Positions 1 to 7,080 are shown, numbered from the stretch's first letter. The stretch is DNA of 15,069 nucleotides from Mollicutes bacterium (GCA_003560455.1 PWIL01000043.1:1-15069); one strand, 5' to 3'. Numbers and translations are program-made. Notes: generated by a model not told the origin, from the sequence alone.

Positions 1-1
1 A

Positions 2-928
2 AAAGGGTTAGGGATAATATTAATTTTTTTAATAACAGGTTGTTTTGGTAATGCTAACTTGGAGCAAGCCATTTTAAATACAAAAAATGCCGAAAGTTTT
101 AAAGTTGAACTTGATATTACATATTATGAAACAGAATTTGTTGATTATCATCAAAGAAACTATCAAGCAATAGAAGAGTTTGAGTTATCAAGAAATCGGA
201 TGAAAACATTTGATGTTCAAAGTGAAAGTTATGTTTATTATCAAATAATAAATGATGAAATGGGCTTTTTATATCGGGAAGAAGCTGGGGAATGGGTTGA
301 ATCACAAATACCAATTTCGGTTCGGGATTATTCTAAAGAAGCAATGGCTGAAATTAATTTTTTAGCTAATGAAGATTTAGATTTTAGTCGCGGTATTTTA
401 AATCGCAATCATTATCAAAAAAAAGTAAAACCAAAAGATTTTTTTACGGTTACAAATGACTTTTACGAAGTTGAAGGGGAAGTGACATTAGAAATAACTG
501 TTTCTGGTGATTTTATTGATCAAATAAATTATCAATTAGAAACCAATGATGAAAAAGTTTTTTCGATAAATATGCGCTTTTTTGATTATAATGAAACTGT
601 GATTACTTTTCCAACTGAAAGTGGTTCTTATTTAGGAATGGATGATTTTAAAGAGGTAGCTATGAATTTAGAAGAGATTGTTTTAAAACAGTATCAAAAT
701 AAAAATATTCAAGGGGAAGAATTGTTTTTATTTCGGGACGGTCAATTAACTGATGATTCACCTAATTTAGATTACACTGGGTTTATGCCAACTAGAGGAG
801 TGGTTATTATTAACGAAGCGAAAGAAGTTCGCCTAGCGCTTCATGCTAATAATTATTGTGTAACCAAAAAAATTGGTGGCAATGTTCAAGTGCAAGAAGT
901 ACCATTAGCAGATTGTCGATTGCCATAA
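2..928 (+). CDS. Lipoprotein, 5'-truncated, with a possible pilin-like C-terminal module
   Basis: The reading frame is open from the first bases of the window, so the true start lies upstream; the TTG at 59 is internal. Bases 2-43 encode the end of a lipoprotein signal peptide (hydrophobic run, then lipobox LITGC with the lipidated Cys at 41-43). The mature protein should therefore sit on the outer face of the membrane. It has about 290 residues of mostly beta-strand-like, acidic sequence without a recognised enzymatic motif. The early segment (roughly NAESFKVELDITYY) recalls LppX/LolA-like lipoproteins, but weakly. The last 45 residues (GVVIINEAKEVRLALHANNYC, then a second Cys 19 residues on) resemble the Cys-closed C-terminal hairpin I associate with pilin-like proteins of uncultured Bacilli. 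The stop lies 14 bases before mutM, so the two are probably cotranscribed. Lipoprotein status is well supported; function is unknown. Confidence 0.75.
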   Translation, partial: KGLGIILIFLITGCFGNANLEQAILNTKNAESFKVELDITYYETEFVDYHQRNYQAIEEFELSRNRMKTFDVQSESYVYYQIINDEMGFLYREEAGEWVESQIPISVRDYSKEAMAEINFLANEDLDFSRGILNRNHYQKKVKPKDFFTVTNDFYEVEGEVTLEITVSGDFIDQINYQLETNDEKVFSINMRFFDYNETVITFPTESGSYLGMDDFKEVAMNLEEIVLKQYQNKNIQGEELFLFRDGQLTDDSPNLDYTGFMPTRGVVIINEAKEVRLALHANNYCVTKKIGGNVQVQEVPLADCRLP

Positions 929-942
929 AAAGGGGTTTTTAA

Positions 943-1755
943 ATGCCAGAATTACCAGAAGTAGAAACAGTTCGGAAAGTTTTATTAAAACGGGTTGGTG
1001 GCAAAGAAATTATTGATGTGCGAGTCATTTATCCAAAGGTTGTTGAAAATTCACCTTTAGCAATTGAATTAATAAAAAAACAACGTATAAATGATATTAA
1101 AAGACGGGGCAAGTGGTTAATTTTTGAATTAGATGATTATTTTTTATTAAGTCATTTACGAATGGAGGGTCGTTATAATTATCGAAAAAAAGATGAACCG
1201 CTATTAAAACATGAACATATTACTTTTTTATTAGATGATCAAACTGAGTTGCGCTATTATGATACTCGTAAATTTGGGCGAATGGAATTGGTATCAAAAA
1301 AAGATTATGCAAAACATCCAAAATTACAAGCTTTAGGTCCCGAACCAACCCAACTAACTTTTGCTTATTTAAAAGAACGCTATCAAAAAAAGAACTTGCC
1401 AATTAAAACTGTTTTATTAGACCAAAATATTTTTGTTGGTGTTGGAAATATCTATGCCGATGAAATTTTATTTTTAAGTAAAATTAATCCATTGAAAAAA
1501 GCAAAAGATTTGACTGATGAGGAAATTCAAAAAATAATTGCTAATACTAATTTTGTTTTAATGAAAGCAATTAAATTAGGGGGAACAACAATTAATACCT
1601 ATATGCCAGAAGAAGGAATTAGTGGTCATTTTCAAAATGAATTATTTGTTCATACTAAAAAAGATGAGTCTTGTCAGATTTGTCAAACTAGTATTTCCAA
1701 AATAAAAGTAAATGGCCGAGGCACATATTTTTGTGCAAAATGTCAAAAAAAGTAA
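943..1755 (+). CDS. mutM: Formamidopyrimidine-DNA glycosylase (Fpg/MutM)
   Basis: This bifunctional base-excision repair enzyme removes 8-oxoguanine and formamidopyrimidines and cleaves the abasic site by beta,delta-elimination. The start is MPELPEVETV: Pro2 is the Schiff-base nucleophile once Met is removed, and Glu3 is the catalytic acid. Lys57 (RRGKW) matches the conserved lysine of the family, and HLRMEGRY at 71-78 holds the intercalating Met. VGNIYADEIL lies in the helix-two-turn-helix. The C-terminal zinc finger is complete, with Cys244, Cys247, Cys264 and Cys267, and includes the conserved RGT at 259-261. The length of 270 residues is normal. An AGGGG ribosome site lies in the 14-base gap after the upstream lipoprotein gene. 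I see no strong terminator after it; rpmF has its own promoter in the following 105 bases. Confidence 0.97.
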   Translation: MPELPEVETVRKVLLKRVGGKEIIDVRVIYPKVVENSPLAIELIKKQRINDIKRRGKWLIFELDDYFLLSHLRMEGRYNYRKKDEPLLKHEHITFLLDDQTELRYYDTRKFGRMELVSKKDYAKHPKLQALGPEPTQLTFAYLKERYQKKNLPIKTVLLDQNIFVGVGNIYADEILFLSKINPLKKAKDLTDEEIQKIIANTNFVLMKAIKLGGTTINTYMPEEGISGHFQNELFVHTKKDESCQICQTSISKIKVNGRGTYFCAKCQKK

Positions 1756-1788
1756 AACTATTTGTGTTATGTAAAATATTAAAAACAC

Positions 1789-1817
1789 TTGCTATTTTTG
1801 CTAAATTATGAGAAAAT
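1789..1817 (+). promoter_or_regulatory. Candidate rpmF promoter (extended -10)
   Basis: TTGCTA at 1789-1794 is separated by 17 bases from GAAAAT at 1812-1817, which is preceded by TG at 1809-1810 (TGn extended -10). Transcription would begin near 1824, giving a leader of about 37 nt. Both hexamers are imperfect, so this is a moderate call. Confidence 0.45.
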
Positions 1818-1860
1818 GACTTAGTAGATTGGTGATTATGACAAGAAAGAGGTGTTATTA

Positions 1861-2043
1861 ATGGCTGTTCCAGCAAGAAAAGTCGGAAAAACTCGCAAAA
1901 AGAAAAGAAGAACCCATTATAAATTAAAAGCAACAGCAGTGACAAACTGTCCAAAATGTGGCGCAATTAGACGACCGCATCGTGTTTGTCAAGCATGTGG
2001 AACTTATAAGGGCGAAAAAGAGATTAAAGTAGAAGACAACTAA
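1861..2043 (+). CDS. rpmF: 50S ribosomal protein L32
   Basis: This is the small L32 protein of the large ribosomal subunit, 60 residues beginning MAVPARKVGKTRKKKRRTHY. The zinc-ribbon form is present, with CPKC at 29-32 and CQAC at 43-46 giving four Cys ligands. The start at 1861 fits the family's MAVP start and the AAGAGGTG ribosome site at 1846-1853; the in-frame TTG at 1852 overlaps that site and is rejected. The usual upstream partner in many bacteria (yceD/DUF177) is absent; mutM lies there instead. Its stop codon is inside the loop of the downstream terminator hairpin. Confidence 0.97.
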   Translation: MAVPARKVGKTRKKKRRTHYKLKATAVTNCPKCGAIRRPHRVCQACGTYKGEKEIKVEDN

Positions 2044-2055
2044 AGTTGTTTTTTT
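2034..2055 (+). terminator. Terminator of rpmF
   Basis: The stem AGACAAC (2034-2040) pairs with GTTGTTT (2045-2051), including one G-U pair, around the loop TAAA (2041-2044), and a T-tract runs to 2055. The stop codon of rpmF (2041-2043) forms most of the loop. The stem is short and weak, but the T-tract and the following promoter support it. Confidence 0.55.
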
Positions 2056-2056
2056 C

Positions 2057-2085
2057 TTTACTTTTTTTTTTAATTTGTCTATAAT
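2057..2085 (+). promoter_or_regulatory. Promoter of the tandem prepilin operon
   Basis: TTTACT at 2057-2062 is followed after 17 bases by a perfect TATAAT at 2080-2085. The transcript would start near 2092, only about 14 nt before the ATG at 2106, just in front of the AGGAGTG ribosome site at 2094-2100. Confidence 0.7.
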
Positions 2086-2105
2086 TAAAATATAGGAGTG
2101 GTAAA

Positions 2106-3593
2106 ATGAATAAAAGGGGTTTTACCTTAGTTGAAATGTTAGCAGTAATTAGCTTTATTGGTGTTTTACTAATCATTATTGTGCCATCAATCCTTGGTTT
2201 AATAAACCAAATAACCACTGAAATTGAAGGTATTTTTACAGAAACAGTTGAAACAGCTACTAATTTATATATTGATAAATATGGTCGGGATTATCGTTTA
2301 ATTGAAGGTGATATTTATTGTATTCCAGTTCAAGATCTAATTAAAGAAGATTTTTTAAAAGATGAAATACTTGAACAAACAGATATCTATAATATAGATG
2401 ATATTTTAGAAATCAATGTATTTCAACATCGCTCGTTTACTATGGAAGTAAATCACGAATGCGAACCTTTTTCCGCTCAAAATTTGTATCGAGATGATAG
2501 CGGCGCCAGTATGCCATTATTAGATGACTTTTTAGTACCAATTGTCGGAACTGAAAGTGGTTTTATTAAAGCTGATACAACTAAAAGATGGTATGACTAT
2601 GAAATTGGTCAATGGGCGAATGCTGTTTTGGTAACTGAAGAAAGCTATGATAGTTATCAAGGTGGTTTTACAGGAGAAATAGCGGAAGAAGATATCTTGG
2701 GCTATTTTGTGTGGATTCCAAGATATCGCTATCAACTATTTAATTATGATGGTCAATCAATGTCTGAAGAAACAATTGAAATTAGATTTGAAAGTGCTCG
2801 CAGTGTTATAACTACTGGTACGGAAAATGGTGATTGGCATACCCACCCAGCCTTTAATTTTGGCGATCAAAAATTAGGCGGTTTTTGGATTGGCAAATAT
2901 ATGACAACCGGTTCATTTTTAGAACCAACCGTGTTACCAAATGAAGTTATGCAACAAAATAGTAATTTAGTTGATAATTATCAAACGGTGAGTAATTTTG
3001 CTGATAATTTAGAAAATTTAAATGCTCGCATGACTAAAAATACAGAATGGGGGGCGGTTGCACTTTTAAGTAAATCAGAATATGGAAACGCTGATCCTGT
3101 TTGGGTAAACCCCAATAGTAATTATTTAACCGGTTGTGCTGGTAATTCACAACTTGCTAGTTCAACTACAACCTGTAACCAATTTGATTCAGTTAATGGT
3201 GTTAATGCTTCTACAACAGGGAATAAATATGGTGTTTATGATATGAGTGGTGGTGCTTATGAATCAGTAATGGGAGCGATGTATGATGAGGGCAATGTTA
3301 GTTTGCAAATTGCTGAATCCGATTTTAGTAATTTGAATACAATTTTATCGCGTTATATAGACAAATATCAATATGGTGAAACAAGTACTAATTCAGCCGC
3401 TTATAATCGGCGTATTTTAGGTGATGCAACTGCGGAAACCAGAAATTGGGATAACAGTAGTCAAGAATTTGTTTATGATGAAAACCCCTTCTTTTTAAGA
3501 GGTGGTAATATTAATAATCCGGGAATTTTTAGTTTTGATCCCAGTCCCGGTAATATTACTAGTGGCTTTCGGATAGTACTTTCAAAGGAGTGA
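2106..3593 (+). CDS. Prepilin-like protein with FGE/C-type-lectin-like C-terminal domain (paralogue 1)
   Basis: The N-terminus is a class III (type IV pilin) signal: MNKRG|FTLVEMLAV, with cleavage expected after Gly5, Glu at +5 and a hydrophobic helix to about residue 30. A small pilin-like region follows, with a likely Cys72-Cys118 pair. Residues about 160-495 form a large domain with conserved blocks: FVWIPRYRY (201-209), THPAF (246-250), GFWIGKY (259-265), NTEWGAVALLS (312-322), YGVYDMSGGAYE (375-386), RRILGDATAETRNW (435-448), FFLRGG (462-467) and GFRIVL (487-492). This is the block order of the FGE-sulfatase (SUMF1/EgtB) branch of the C-type lectin fold. I see no FGE catalytic Cys pair in its usual place, nor an EgtB iron-binding His cluster, so binding or display is likelier than catalysis. 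The gene is the first of a two-gene operon, ends in TGA, and its last codons contain the next gene's ribosome site. No pilus assembly gene is in the window. Confidence 0.85.
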   Translation: MNKRGFTLVEMLAVISFIGVLLIIIVPSILGLINQITTEIEGIFTETVETATNLYIDKYGRDYRLIEGDIYCIPVQDLIKEDFLKDEILEQTDIYNIDDILEINVFQHRSFTMEVNHECEPFSAQNLYRDDSGASMPLLDDFLVPIVGTESGFIKADTTKRWYDYEIGQWANAVLVTEESYDSYQGGFTGEIAEEDILGYFVWIPRYRYQLFNYDGQSMSEETIEIRFESARSVITTGTENGDWHTHPAFNFGDQKLGGFWIGKYMTTGSFLEPTVLPNEVMQQNSNLVDNYQTVSNFADNLENLNARMTKNTEWGAVALLSKSEYGNADPVWVNPNSNYLTGCAGNSQLASSTTTCNQFDSVNGVNASTTGNKYGVYDMSGGAYESVMGAMYDEGNVSLQIAESDFSNLNTILSRYIDKYQYGETSTNSAAYNRRILGDATAETRNWDNSSQEFVYDENPFFLRGGNINNPGIFSFDPSPGNITSGFRIVLSKE

Positions 3594-3598
3594 AAAAA

Positions 3599-5101
3599 AT
3601 GAAAAAAGGATTTACAACAATTGAAATATTAGCAATTATTGTTTTAATTGCCACTATTTATATGCTTGTTTTTCCAGCAACCGTAGAATTTTTTCGCCGT
3701 TCAGTAATTGAAATTGATGAAAAAACCGAACAATTAATTATTAGTCAAACAAAAATATATGTCCAAAATTCACCAAATGCTTATCCAAAATTAGACGGTA
3801 GTGTTTATTGTATTTCAGTCCAAAATTTAAAAGAAGATGGTTATTTAAGTGATTTCTTATATGACGCCCAATCTGGTCAAGATTTTTATTATGATGTAAC
3901 TGTTAAAGTAACAGTTAACAATGAATTTGAATTTCAATTAGTTGAAAACATGTATTGTCATGAAAAAATTAAAAATATAAATTTCACCGATCAAAGTGGC
4001 GCTACACAACCCAAATTATTCGGCTATATGGTGCCCGTTATTTGGAATGAAGGGTGGATAACTGCTGACCCAACTGAAGAATGGTATAACTATAATGAAA
4101 AACATTGGGCGAATGTTGTATTAGTAACGGCTGAATTTCGTGATTTGTATTTAACAAATCATGGGGTGATGGTTGATGAGGCTGATATTCTAGCACATTT
4201 TGTTTGGATTCCGCGTTATCGTTATAAATTATTTAATAGTAATGCTAGTGCACTTAGTGAACGAGAAATTGCCATTCAATTTGAAAATAATAATATTCGC
4301 AAATCACCTGGCGAAAACACTGGCGAGTGGTTAACCCATCCAGCTTTTACTTATCAAGATGAAGAATTAAGTGGTTTTTGGGCGGGGAAATTTATAACTA
4401 CCGGAGATGAAGTAGTACCAACTATTCGTGCTAATCGTTCAATGTTAGTTGATCATAATACTAGTGAGCAAAAAGATATTGCTGCTTTATTTGGCGAACA
4501 AAATTATGGATTAACTACTGAAAGTAAATTAATTAGTAATCTAGAATGGGGAGCTCTTGCTTATTTAAGTCAATCAAAATATGGTAATAGTGAAGAAATA
4601 TGGATTAATCCCAACAATCAATTATTAACCGGCTGTGCTGGTTTAGAAGTAGCAGCAGCAGCAACAAGTGATTGTGAAACTTTTGATAGTGAAGAAGGTG
4701 TCAATGCATCGTCAACTGGCAATGTTTATGGCGTCTATGATATGAGTGGTGGTGCTTTTGAAAGAACATTAGCAGTGATGGAAAACTCAAGCGGTGATGC
4801 AATTTTAGGCTTAAATTCGGGCTTTGGAGATTTAGGTTTTACGGAAGCAAATTTTTTAGATATTTATCAATATGGAACTGGAGCAACTAACTATAATCGT
4901 CGGATATTAGGTGATGCAACAGGTGAAACGCGTAATTGGTATGGTGGCAGCTCGAGTATGCCATTTGGTAATAATAATGCTTGGTTTTTACGTGGTGGGA
5001 CATTTAATATGGAATCATCAGCGAGTTCTTTTGCCTTTGAAACTGATGATGGTGATGGTGGAAATGAAATTGGTTTTCGGGTCGTAATTTTAGCAAAGTA
5101 A
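3599..5101 (+). CDS. Prepilin-like protein with FGE/C-type-lectin-like C-terminal domain (paralogue 2)
   Basis: This is a tandem paralogue of the preceding gene, colinear over its whole length. I chose the ATG at 3599 because it lies 8 bases after the AAAGGAG ribosome site (3584-3590); the in-frame GTG at 3590 is part of that site. The class III signal is MKKG|FTTIEILAI, with Glu at +5. A Cys71-Cys120 pair matches that of paralogue 1. Shared blocks are FVWIPRYRYKLF (201-212), THPAF (247-251), GFWAGKF (259-265), EWGALAYLS (316-324), YGVYDMSGGAFE (377-388), RRILGDATGETRNW (434-447), WFLRGG (462-467) and GFRVVIL (492-498). The stretches between blocks diverge strongly, above all 448-491. The product should be a membrane-embedded or pilus-incorporated surface protein. 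Pilin signal and paralogy are clear; ligand and function are not. Confidence 0.85.
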   Translation: MKKGFTTIEILAIIVLIATIYMLVFPATVEFFRRSVIEIDEKTEQLIISQTKIYVQNSPNAYPKLDGSVYCISVQNLKEDGYLSDFLYDAQSGQDFYYDVTVKVTVNNEFEFQLVENMYCHEKIKNINFTDQSGATQPKLFGYMVPVIWNEGWITADPTEEWYNYNEKHWANVVLVTAEFRDLYLTNHGVMVDEADILAHFVWIPRYRYKLFNSNASALSEREIAIQFENNNIRKSPGENTGEWLTHPAFTYQDEELSGFWAGKFITTGDEVVPTIRANRSMLVDHNTSEQKDIAALFGEQNYGLTTESKLISNLEWGALAYLSQSKYGNSEEIWINPNNQLLTGCAGLEVAAAATSDCETFDSEEGVNASSTGNVYGVYDMSGGAFERTLAVMENSSGDAILGLNSGFGDLGFTEANFLDIYQYGTGATNYNRRILGDATGETRNWYGGSSSMPFGNNNAWFLRGGTFNMESSASSFAFETDDGDGGNEIGFRVVILAK

Positions 5102-5147
5102 AATTGTGTCAAATAGATTAATTTTCCTTTTTTTTAAAAAAAAAAGA

Positions 5148-5156
5148 TGTTACAAT
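5148..5156 (+). promoter_or_regulatory. Extended -10 promoter for the acidic lipoprotein gene
   Basis: The element TGtTACAAT lies downstream of a long T8/A10 tract (5128-5145). There is no good -35 hexamer (TTTTTT at 17 bases), so the promoter would rely on the extended -10 and perhaps the A/T tract. The predicted start near 5163 lies 3' of the GTG at 5106 and limits where translation can begin. Confidence 0.5.
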
Positions 5157-5189
5157 GGAAATGTAATTTTGAAAGGAGGAGAATTTAAG

Positions 5190-5717
5190 ATTTTACAAAA
5201 ACAATTTGGTTTTATCTTATTAATGATGGTATTATTTGTTGGTTGCTTTAATGATGAAACTGAAGAAACGGAATTAGAAGAAGAAACAGAAATTAGAGAG
5301 GAAGAGGCGGTTGAAGAAGAAGAAACAGGGGTTGAGGAAGAAGAAACAGATCAGGCTGATGGTAGTTCGCAAAATCCCTTTTTAATGACTGAAGGTGAAG
5401 TTTATCAAGGTGATTTAGTTGATTATGAATTTACATTAGCGCGAACAGTTAATTATCGTTTTGAAGTAGAGCCAGGAACAAATTACCGCGTGACAGTGTT
5501 TGATCTTGAAACAAATGTTGATCGTGATTATTGGTTATCTTTAAGAGTTACCGACGGTCCTTATGCTGATAATCGGGTTGATGATGGTCGCGTTACATCG
5601 GATGATGAAGAAATTAGTTTAGTTGTTTCAACTGAGCGTGAAGTATTAGATTTCACAATTCAGACTTCGATAACTGATGCCAGTTTTAAATATTCAATTA
5701 TGATAGAAAAAGAATAA
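5190..5717 (+). CDS. Small acidic lipoprotein, probable ATT start
   Basis: The frame encodes a lipoprotein signal (QKQFGFILLMMVLFVGC, lipobox LFVGC, Cys19), then a Glu-rich linker (residues about 22-58), then a beta-strand-rich domain of about 115 residues (QNPFLMTEGEVYQGDLVDYE onward). The pattern of that domain (G-x-L/V-x-G-D-x-x-x-Y-x-F) faintly recalls pre-peptidase C-terminal (PPC) domains; this is weak. The start is the odd part. A strong AAAGGAGG site lies at 5172-5179, but no in-frame ATG, GTG or TTG follows it before the signal peptide. The codon at the right distance is ATT at 5190 (ten bases after the site), giving 175 residues. GTG 5106 lies upstream of the promoter, and TTG 5169 lies just before the ribosome site. 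The 3' end is the hairpin at 5707-5735. Function unknown. Confidence 0.75.
   Translation: MLQKQFGFILLMMVLFVGCFNDETEETELEEETEIREEEAVEEEETGVEEEETDQADGSSQNPFLMTEGEVYQGDLVDYEFTLARTVNYRFEVEPGTNYRVTVFDLETNVDRDYWLSLRVTDGPYADNRVDDGRVTSDDEEISLVVSTEREVLDFTIQTSITDASFKYSIMIEKE
5277..5349 (+). repeat. Low-complexity GAA-rich coding repeat
   Basis: Three imperfect copies of GAAGAAGAAACAG end at 5289, 5328 and 5349 and encode the EEET-type acidic linker between the lipid anchor and the folded domain. Such tracts can change length by slippage in whole codons. Confidence 0.6.
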
Positions 5718-5735
5718 AAAAGTTTATTCTTTTTT
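5707..5735 (+). terminator. Terminator of the acidic lipoprotein gene
   Basis: A 12-bp A/T-rich stem (5707-5718 with 5723-5734) encloses the loop AAAG and ends in T residues. The stop codon TAA (5715-5717) lies within the 5' arm. The tRNA promoter begins three bases later. Confidence 0.65.
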
Positions 5736-5737
5736 GT

Positions 5738-5766
5738 TTGACAAAAAAAAAATAATTATGTATAAT
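5738..5766 (+). promoter_or_regulatory. Consensus promoter of tRNA-Gly
   Basis: A perfect TTGACA at 5738-5743, 17 bases, and a perfect TATAAT at 5761-5766. Transcription would start near 5773, ten bases before the mature tRNA 5' end. It is the strongest promoter in the window. Confidence 0.9.
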
Positions 5767-5782
5767 TTTAATACGTAATTAT

Positions 5783-5856
5783 GCGGATGTAGTTTAGTGG
5801 TAGAACCTCAGCCTTCCAAGCTGACTGCGTGAGTTCGATTCTCATCATCCGCTCCA
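5783..5856 (+). tRNA. trnG: tRNA-Gly (anticodon UCC)
   Basis: The cloverleaf is complete. The acceptor stem GCGGATG (5783-5789) pairs with CATCCGC (5846-5852). The D arm is GTTT/GAAC. The anticodon stem TCAGC/GCTGA (5808-5812/5820-5824) encloses the loop CTTCCAA, with anticodon TCC at 5815-5817. The T arm has loop TTCGATT. The discriminator T5853 is followed by an encoded CCA (5854-5856). It should read GGA and, by wobble, GGG. It is a single-gene transcript with its own promoter and terminator. Confidence 0.97.
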
Positions 5857-5869
5857 ATTTAAATGTTTT

Positions 5870-5892
5870 AAAAATAGCACGGCTATTTTTTT
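5870..5892 (+). terminator. Terminator of tRNA-Gly
   Basis: A 9-bp stem, AAAAATAGC (5870-5878) with GCTATTTTT (5882-5890), has loop ACG and continues as T residues to 5892. Confidence 0.8.
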
Positions 5893-5894
5893 GA

Positions 5895-5923
5895 TTGAAA
5901 AAATTTAAAAAAACATGTATAAT
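5895..5923 (+). promoter_or_regulatory. Promoter of the membrane protein/beta-helix lipoprotein operon
   Basis: TTGAAA at 5895-5900, 17 bases, then a perfect TATAAT at 5918-5923. The predicted start near 5930 leaves a leader of about 19 nt containing the AAAGGAGG ribosome site. It begins almost directly after the tRNA terminator. Confidence 0.8.
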
Positions 5924-5948
5924 TAATATATGATAAAGGAGGAAAATT

Positions 5949-7070
5949 ATGGATCCAAAAGATGATAAAGTTGAACTTGATGAAGAAAGCCTTGATGAAC
6001 AAATGAAAAAAGAAGGGGAAACTGAAAAACAAGAAGAACAAGAAGAACAAATTACTACAGAAGAAAAGGCGATAATAGCTGAAGACAAACCAATAGAATT
6101 AGCACCAGATGCTAAATCAGGTGGCGGCGGCAAAAAGCTTATTATGGCATTACTAGTATTTTTTGCTTTAATTGGTGTTTTATTTATTGGGTTAGTTGTT
6201 AAAGAAATCATTGCTCCAAGTGAAGAGGAGAAAAAAGATGATGATGAAGAAGTTGTAGAAACTATTGGAATAGAAGTAAGTGATATGGCGACTACTTATT
6301 TTATTAGTGATGGTGAAGCTTATATCAGCAGTGATAAATTTTCATCTGATTCTTTACAAATTTTTGTTACTGGTGAAATTTCAACCGAAGAAGTTGGTGA
6401 AGAGGTATTAATAAGTTGGTATTTAGAAGAAGAAGGATTATTAGTGTCAAGTGAATTAGAGTTAAGTGACTCTAATATGAATTTTTGGGGGGGTGCAAAC
6501 TTACCAGAAGGTGGTTGGCCGGTTGGAAATCATTATGTAACAGTTGAGTATCAAGATGAAGAAATAGGTCGGGCTGATTTTTCAGTTGTTGTTGATAGCG
6601 AACTGCCCCTAAAACATTTTACTTCAATGGGCATGGGTGTTTATTTTCAATATCCAAACAACTGGAAATATGAATATGCAGGGCAGAGAGAAGTTCATTT
6701 ACACCCTCCTGGTGAAGAATTAACTAATATTTTTGTTGAAAAAATGGTGTTAGCAGATGAGGGGCTGGAATCAATAAGTGAATTTTATACAATATTAGCG
6801 CAAGAATTAAATGAAATTGAAGCAAATATTATTGATGAAGAACAAGCCGTTTTTGAATCATTAGGTCAAGAGTATAATTATTTTTATTTTCGAGTTCAAG
6901 TTGATGAAGGTGATGAAGAAGAAGAATTATTGGAAGAAACTATGCTATATTTAATTGAAATAGATGATGAAAGTATATATGTAATTTTTTATGCAGCACC
7001 AGTTGATCAATTTGATAAATATTTAGAAGATTTTAACCTAATAGTCCAAAATTTTGAAATTATAGAATAG
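5949..7070 (+). CDS. Single-pass membrane protein with PsbP/DUF1795-like extracytoplasmic domain
   Basis: Residues 1-57 are a charged, Glu-rich cytoplasmic segment without a signal peptide. After GGGGKK comes one membrane helix (about 64-84, LIMALLVFFALIGVLFIGLV), then an acidic spacer (90-103). Residues about 107-216 look like a beta-sandwich, with the phrase GGWPVGNHYVTVEYQDEEIG typical of Ig-like surface modules. Residues about 224-373 (GVYFQYPNNWKYEY, then alternating strands and helices ending YLEDFNLIVQNFEIIE) match the general pattern of PsbP/DUF1795-type domains, where the F-x-Y-P-x-x-W motif is common. The predicted topology is N-in, C-out. The gene is first in an operon with the beta-helix lipoprotein, which starts 11 bases after its stop. 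No catalytic motif is visible; a structural or ligand-binding surface role is inferred. Confidence 0.8.
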   Translation: MDPKDDKVELDEESLDEQMKKEGETEKQEEQEEQITTEEKAIIAEDKPIELAPDAKSGGGGKKLIMALLVFFALIGVLFIGLVVKEIIAPSEEEKKDDDEEVVETIGIEVSDMATTYFISDGEAYISSDKFSSDSLQIFVTGEISTEEVGEEVLISWYLEEEGLLVSSELELSDSNMNFWGGANLPEGGWPVGNHYVTVEYQDEEIGRADFSVVVDSELPLKHFTSMGMGVYFQYPNNWKYEYAGQREVHLHPPGEELTNIFVEKMVLADEGLESISEFYTILAQELNEIEANIIDEEQAVFESLGQEYNYFYFRVQVDEGDEEEELLEETMLYLIEIDDESIYVIFYAAPVDQFDKYLEDFNLIVQNFEIIE

Positions 7071-7080
7071 AGGAGAAAAA

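Noticed and set aside
1759..1789. Possible hairpin GTGTT/AACAC after mutM as its terminator
   Set aside because: The five-base stem has a loop of about 15 bases and no T-tract, too weak to call.
3590..3592. GTG start of prepilin 2
   Set aside because: This GTG is part of the AAAGGAG ribosome site. The ATG at 3599 has ideal spacing and gives a standard MKKG leader.
2106..5101. Diversity-generating retroelement with the prepilins as targets
   Set aside because: No reverse transcriptase, template repeat or accessory gene is present in the window, and the two genes' 3' ends are not identical. Only hypervariability is claimed.
5127..5146. C-T8-A10-G palindrome after prepilin 2 as a terminator
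   Set aside because: It is a pure A/T palindrome with almost no loop and no following T-tract. It more likely acts as an A/T tract upstream of the extended -10 promoter.
5106..5189. Start of the acidic lipoprotein gene at GTG 5106 or TTG 5169
   Set aside because: GTG 5106 lies upstream of the likely promoter and has no ribosome site. TTG 5169 lies before the AAAGGAGG site, and either start would put a charged, Cys-containing or Gly-rich stretch before the signal peptide.
5768..6211. Long minus-strand open frame overlapping the tRNA and the membrane protein gene
   Set aside because: It runs through the tRNA, a promoter and a well-supported gene; its Ser-rich product is the antisense shadow of a Glu-rich coding stretch.
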